A stretch of 64,000 nucleotides of DNA, taken from the NCBI RefSeq assembly GCF_046058945.1, contig NZ_CP175511.1:1116001-1180000 (forward strand), given 5' to 3'. Origin of the DNA: Brochothrix campestris. Lineage in GTDB: Bacteria > Bacillota > Bacilli > Lactobacillales > Listeriaceae. Shown in pieces: positions 60,582-64,000 of this stretch. Every line of letters starts with the position of its first letter. Position 1 is the first letter of the stretch. Below the pieces are notes generated by a model. It was not told the origin of the DNA, ran no database searches, and saw only the letters and a list, made by a program, of their open reading frames with translations. The position numbers and the translations under genes are program-made.

Positions 60582-62714
60582 ATGCGTCAGTTAAATGTTT
60601 TAGTATATGGTGATGTGGATTTGAATTTTATTGATGGGTCGGCAGTATGGCTCACTTCAATGGCAAATATGTTAGCAGTAGGTAAAAATGTGAATGTCGA
60701 AATTTTATTGAAAGCTAAAATTAAACATAAACATCTAATTAGTGAAATGGAGCAATTGGATAATGTGGCTGTGATTGACACCTTTACAGTTTATGAACAA
60801 CATTCATTTGAAAATCGTAATCGCATGTCGATTTCTGAGGCCATTGCATTGATGAAGGAGCGGGATGACCTACTTAAGTACGATTTGATTATTGTACGGG
60901 GATTAGATTTAGTAGTGGCGTTACAAAACGAAAAGGAATTAGCAGCTAAAACAATCCCTTATATTACAAATTTTGAGCATCGGCAACAGTATTCGAAAAA
61001 AGGAGAACGGCGACGATTAAAGGCAATTTATCAAGACTTTCCAAAACTATTTTTGCAAACTGAAGAGATGAAAAAAGCTTTCTGTGAATTAACAAAAGAA
61101 AATGGATCGAAAATTGAACTTTTAAAGCCAATGATTCCAAATATTACAGAACAACCACGATTTAAGAATAACAATAACAAGCTCATTTACACCGGTAAAT
61201 TTGCCGAAGAGTGGTACATTGAAGAACTGTTAGATATCGTTGATGGTCTAACGCAAGCTAAAGTATCGATTGACCTTAGCATTGCTGGTGATAAATTCCA
61301 AGGACCGCTTAATGATCGAAGAGCAGAACTTATTGAACGTTTCGACCAAATGGAGGCTGTTAAATGGCATGGTGCAGTTTCTCGGAAGCAAGGACAGTTG
61401 TTAATAGAATCAGCCGACTTAGGTATGGGGTTTAGGTCTGAATCAATTGATAATAATGAAAGTGTTGAGTTATCAACTAAGTTATTAGAGTATAGTCGAG
61501 CAGGTAAACCAGTCATTTGTCGTCCAACAAAATTACATCGGAAATTGTTAGGTAACAACTACCCTTTATTTGTTAATTCGACAAGGGATTGTCAAACTAT
61601 CATTAAAAATGTAATAGCGGATAGTCAGCTTTATGAACGAGCTGCAAAAATGGCGTTTGATGCTGTTCGGCCCTATACTTTTCATGCAAGTTATCAGCGT
61701 TTGAAAACAGTACTGTGGGCGTTCAAAAAAGAGCCAATAAAACTGTTAGTTGCAAGTCATGATCTGAAATTTTTGAAGTTGGCAATTAAACAGTGGGAAG
61801 CAGATTCACAATTTGAAGTGAAAATTGATCAGTGGTCTGGTCATAATCAGCACGACGAAAGTAAAAGTCGTGCATTGTTAGACTGGGCGGATGTTATTTT
61901 TTGCGAATGGGGATTGGGTAATACTGTTTGGTATTCAAAAAACAAACATCAACATCAACATTTAATTGTTCGCGTTCATGCACAAGAAAACAAAACGGTT
62001 TATCCTGCCCAGTTTAATTATAGGGCAATTGATAAAATCATTGCTGTTTCGCCACACATATACGAAGTTTTTCAGCAAAAATGCGGGATGCCACGTGAAA
62101 AAATGATAATGATTTACAACATGATTGATACTAAAGTCTTTGCGAAACCGAAAGAAAAAGGTGCGGCGTTTAATATAGGATTAGTTGGAATTTTACCGCA
62201 GTTGAAACGGTTGGATTTAGCTTTGGACGTGTTGGAACAATTGATTGAAAAAGATCCACGCTATCGTTTGTTTATTAAAGGAAAGTTACCTTCAGATTTA
62301 GAATGGATGAAAAATCGTCCTGCTGAGATGGCATACTACGATGAACAATTTGAACGTATAAGAAAAGGGCCATTAAAAAAACATGTAATTATTGATAAAC
62401 ATGGTGCAGATATGGGCGAATGGTTTAAAAAAATCGGGTACACTTTATCGACAAGTGACAATGAGAGCTTTCATTTAGCACCGATGGAAGGCATGGCATC
62501 AGGTGCATTTCCTTGTATTTTAAACTGGGAAGGTGCGGAATCAATTTATCCAGAATCTTCTATAGTACCGACTATCACTGATATGGTCAATTTAATTGAG
62601 ATGACTGATAGCACTAAGATTAGTCATTTGTCACGTTATCCAATGGAATATTTTGACTGTGTTAAGATAACAGCCGAATTAACTCATTTAATTATCAAAG
62701 TCAGTCAAGAATAG
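60582..62714 (+). CDS. Large tandem GT-B glycosyltransferase
   Basis: The 710-residue protein seems to hold two GT-B type units. The first (~1-385) has LIYTGKFAEEWYIEELLDIV, KWHGAVSRKQGQLLIESADLG and ELSTKLLEYSRAGKPVI. The second (~390-710) has VIFCEWGLGNTVWYSKN, IAVSPHIYEVF, NIGLVGILPQLKRLDLALDV and LAPMEGMASGAFPCI. ATG 60582 comes four bases after TTAGGAGG; an in-frame TTG at 60558 precedes that site and is rejected. It may add two different sugars. Confidence 0.78.
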   Translation: MRQLNVLVYGDVDLNFIDGSAVWLTSMANMLAVGKNVNVEILLKAKIKHKHLISEMEQLDNVAVIDTFTVYEQHSFENRNRMSISEAIALMKERDDLLKYDLIIVRGLDLVVALQNEKELAAKTIPYITNFEHRQQYSKKGERRRLKAIYQDFPKLFLQTEEMKKAFCELTKENGSKIELLKPMIPNITEQPRFKNNNNKLIYTGKFAEEWYIEELLDIVDGLTQAKVSIDLSIAGDKFQGPLNDRRAELIERFDQMEAVKWHGAVSRKQGQLLIESADLGMGFRSESIDNNESVELSTKLLEYSRAGKPVICRPTKLHRKLLGNNYPLFVNSTRDCQTIIKNVIADSQLYERAAKMAFDAVRPYTFHASYQRLKTVLWAFKKEPIKLLVASHDLKFLKLAIKQWEADSQFEVKIDQWSGHNQHDESKSRALLDWADVIFCEWGLGNTVWYSKNKHQHQHLIVRVHAQENKTVYPAQFNYRAIDKIIAVSPHIYEVFQQKCGMPREKMIMIYNMIDTKVFAKPKEKGAAFNIGLVGILPQLKRLDLALDVLEQLIEKDPRYRLFIKGKLPSDLEWMKNRPAEMAYYDEQFERIRKGPLKKHVIIDKHGADMGEWFKKIGYTLSTSDNESFHLAPMEGMASGAFPCILNWEGAESIYPESSIVPTITDMVNLIEMTDSTKISHLSRYPMEYFDCVKITAELTHLIIKVSQE

Positions 62715-62724
62715 GAGTATTGAT

Positions 62725-62952
62725 ATGTCAGAAAAAGATCCACGCGTTGAACATTTAGATACTGTGTTCCTTTCTACAAGTGAAGCATTGGCGTGTTTGC
62801 AAATTTCAAAACAAGGGTTTTATTCATTAATTCAGCGTGGAAAAATTACACGTATAAAAAAGGGGTCTGCCGTTCTTTTTTTTCGTGATGAAATTGAAAA
62901 AAGAAAAGCAGTTTCGCCTTCATTACGTAAAAAATACGGTGCTAAAAAGTAA
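62725..62952 (+). CDS. Small excisionase-type helix-turn-helix protein
   Basis: The 75-residue protein has a MerR/excisionase-like HTH (LSTSEALACLQISKQGFYSLIQRGKI, ~14-39, span given by its ends) followed by a wing (ITRIKKGSAVLFFRDEI) and a basic tail. ATAGGAG precedes ATG 62725. It lies 10 bases after one glycan gene and 24 before the next, in the same direction, an unusual place for a DNA-binding protein. It could regulate this operon. Confidence 0.78.
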   Translation: MSEKDPRVEHLDTVFLSTSEALACLQISKQGFYSLIQRGKITRIKKGSAVLFFRDEIEKRKAVSPSLRKKYGAKK

Positions 62953-62976
62953 AAATATAAATTAAGAGGTGTGTAG

Positions 62977-64000
62977 ATGAACGGACAATTACGTATTAAT
63001 TCCCCCGGATTGACAGGGACCACAGTCACTTGGACAGGTGAATTGTTAAATATAACAGACAATGCGGAATATAATTACGCCTATTATGTAATCGTTAACA
63101 ATGGGATAATGTACCGCAGCAACTATAAAATGGTAAAAAATAGTCAATTGACTGTTTCATTTGAAACAATCGAAAGTGGTGCTTATAAAATCCAGTTTTT
63201 CGTAAAACGTAACGGCAAACTTATAATTAATAAAATGAGTGAAACCGCCTACGTTGATAACCATACAGGAAAGTTATTGGAAGCTAAATTTTATAAGGAA
63301 GATATATATTTTAATGATTTAGCTGTCAAGTACGTTTTTCATGAGGCGCCATCAGATCATTTAGTGGTTATTTTTCCGGGAATTTCGACGCATGAATACA
63401 AAGGTAAACCACCAGTCTATAATTACATTCGTACCTTAGATGGTGTTGCGGTAAATCGTTTGTATATTTTAGACTCGTACGAGGATCAATTTTGTTTCTG
63501 CCTAGGAAGAGAAGGAGCGCGTGATTATGAACGGACGGTCGTGGCTCTAATTACTAAAATTGCGAATGAATTAAACATTAGTCCCAACCATATTATTACA
63601 GCAGGTTCGAGTAAAGGTGGCTCAATTGCCCTCTATTATGCCCTAACCTATAGTTATGGAAAAACTTTGGTGGGGAATCCACAAATTTACATTAGTACTT
63701 GTACAGAAGGTTTGTGTAAAAATAAATATGTTAAGGCTGCCTATGAAAAAATGGTAGGTAATCGACCTGAACAAATGCATCATCATCTCAACAATATTAT
63801 AAAAAGTCGATTTTTAAGTTGTAAAAAAATACCAGAAATGTATTTTCATGCGGGTCGTTTCGACTATCATTACACAGAACATTTAAAACCGTTTTTAGAT
63901 GGTTGCGATGCCAAGAAAGTGCCTTACATGCTTGATATAGCAGATTACGAGGATCATTCCTTAACAGGTACCTATTTTGGCCCATTGATGCGTCAATGGG
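62977..64000 (+). CDS. Serine-hydrolase-fold protein, Asp2/XcbB-like (partial, runs off the window)
   Basis: At least 341 codons are open from ATG 62977 (after AAGAGGTG) to the window end. Residues ~1-95 form an Ig-like beta domain; the rest is an alpha/beta hydrolase with VVIFPGIS, nucleophile Ser212 in GSSKGG, an Asp in FHAGRFDYHY and a His in YEDHSLTG. Such folds occur in Asp2 of accessory Sec systems (O-acetylation of adhesin sugars) and in XcbB/CpsF-type capsule proteins. Its place after glycosyltransferases suggests acyl or acetyl modification of the same glycan. Confidence 0.72.
   Translation, partial: MNGQLRINSPGLTGTTVTWTGELLNITDNAEYNYAYYVIVNNGIMYRSNYKMVKNSQLTVSFETIESGAYKIQFFVKRNGKLIINKMSETAYVDNHTGKLLEAKFYKEDIYFNDLAVKYVFHEAPSDHLVVIFPGISTHEYKGKPPVYNYIRTLDGVAVNRLYILDSYEDQFCFCLGREGARDYERTVVALITKIANELNISPNHIITAGSSKGGSIALYYALTYSYGKTLVGNPQIYISTCTEGLCKNKYVKAAYEKMVGNRPEQMHHHLNNIIKSRFLSCKKIPEMYFHAGRFDYHYTEHLKPFLDGCDAKKVPYMLDIADYEDHSLTGTYFGPLMRQW

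Overview
The window reads as low-to-moderate G+C Firmicute (Bacilli) chromosome. The gene order gmk-rpoZ-coaBC-priA-fmt-rsmB-stp-prkC-rsgA-rpe-thiN, then rpmB / asp23-fakA-recG-fapR-plsX-fabD-fabG-acpP-rnc-smc-ftsY and ylxM-ffh-rpsP-ylqD-rimM-trmD-rplS is the classic Bacillus/Listeria housekeeping block. FapR with a clear operator argues for Bacillales rather than lactic streptococci. Absence of sporulation genes, loss of several linker genes normally found here (yicC, remA, sdaAB-sdaAA, khpA) and Listeria-type repeated Ig domains in a surface protein suggest a Listeriaceae relative such as Brochothrix. That assignment is inference.

Layout. 1-1180: edge of an IS30-family element, a small DUF1648-like membrane ORF and an intergenic repeat sitting inside a duplicated terminator hairpin. 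1181-3875 (minus): EamA transporter and RqcH/FbpA. 4060-15977: nucleotide, CoA, replication restart, initiator tRNA, rRNA, Ser/Thr phosphosignalling, ribosome-maturation and thiamine genes. 16102-18220: NatAB-like ABC exporter. 18411-32183: ribosomal protein L28, Asp23, fatty-acid kinase, RecG, the FapR-controlled fatty acid operon, RNase III, SMC, FtsY. 32184-40031: an accessory island wedged between ftsY and ylxM-ffh, holding two nearly identical IS30 copies that bracket an AT-rich three-gene cassette (16-codon peptide ORF, TPR protein, MFS transporter), a decayed membrane gene, an HxlR regulator with two tiny paralogous membrane proteins, and a nitroreductase. 40032-44396: ylxM, ffh and the rpsP-rplS block. 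44397-54096: species-specific secreted or redox genes (FAD oxidase, secreted alpha/beta hydrolase, stand-alone LysR HTH, 1085-residue repeat protein, DUF4352-type lipoprotein). 54183-64000: a surface-glycan operon (UDP-ManNAc dehydrogenase, two GT4 enzymes, a coiled-coil protein, two ~700-residue multidomain glycosyltransferases, a small HTH protein, and a serine-hydrolase-fold protein that runs off the end).

Two points stand out. First, the IS30-bracketed peptide/TPR/MFS cassette has overlapping start/stop codons throughout and much lower G+C than its surroundings; it looks like a transferred peptide secretion or signalling unit of unknown kind. Second, a family of at least four related ~85-190-base repeats ends in GACTTTnTCTACAATC immediately before the Rho-independent terminator of four unrelated genes, always in the sense direction; one copy is flanked by a 26-base duplication of the terminator hairpin. 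No CRISPR array, tRNA or rRNA gene was recognised.
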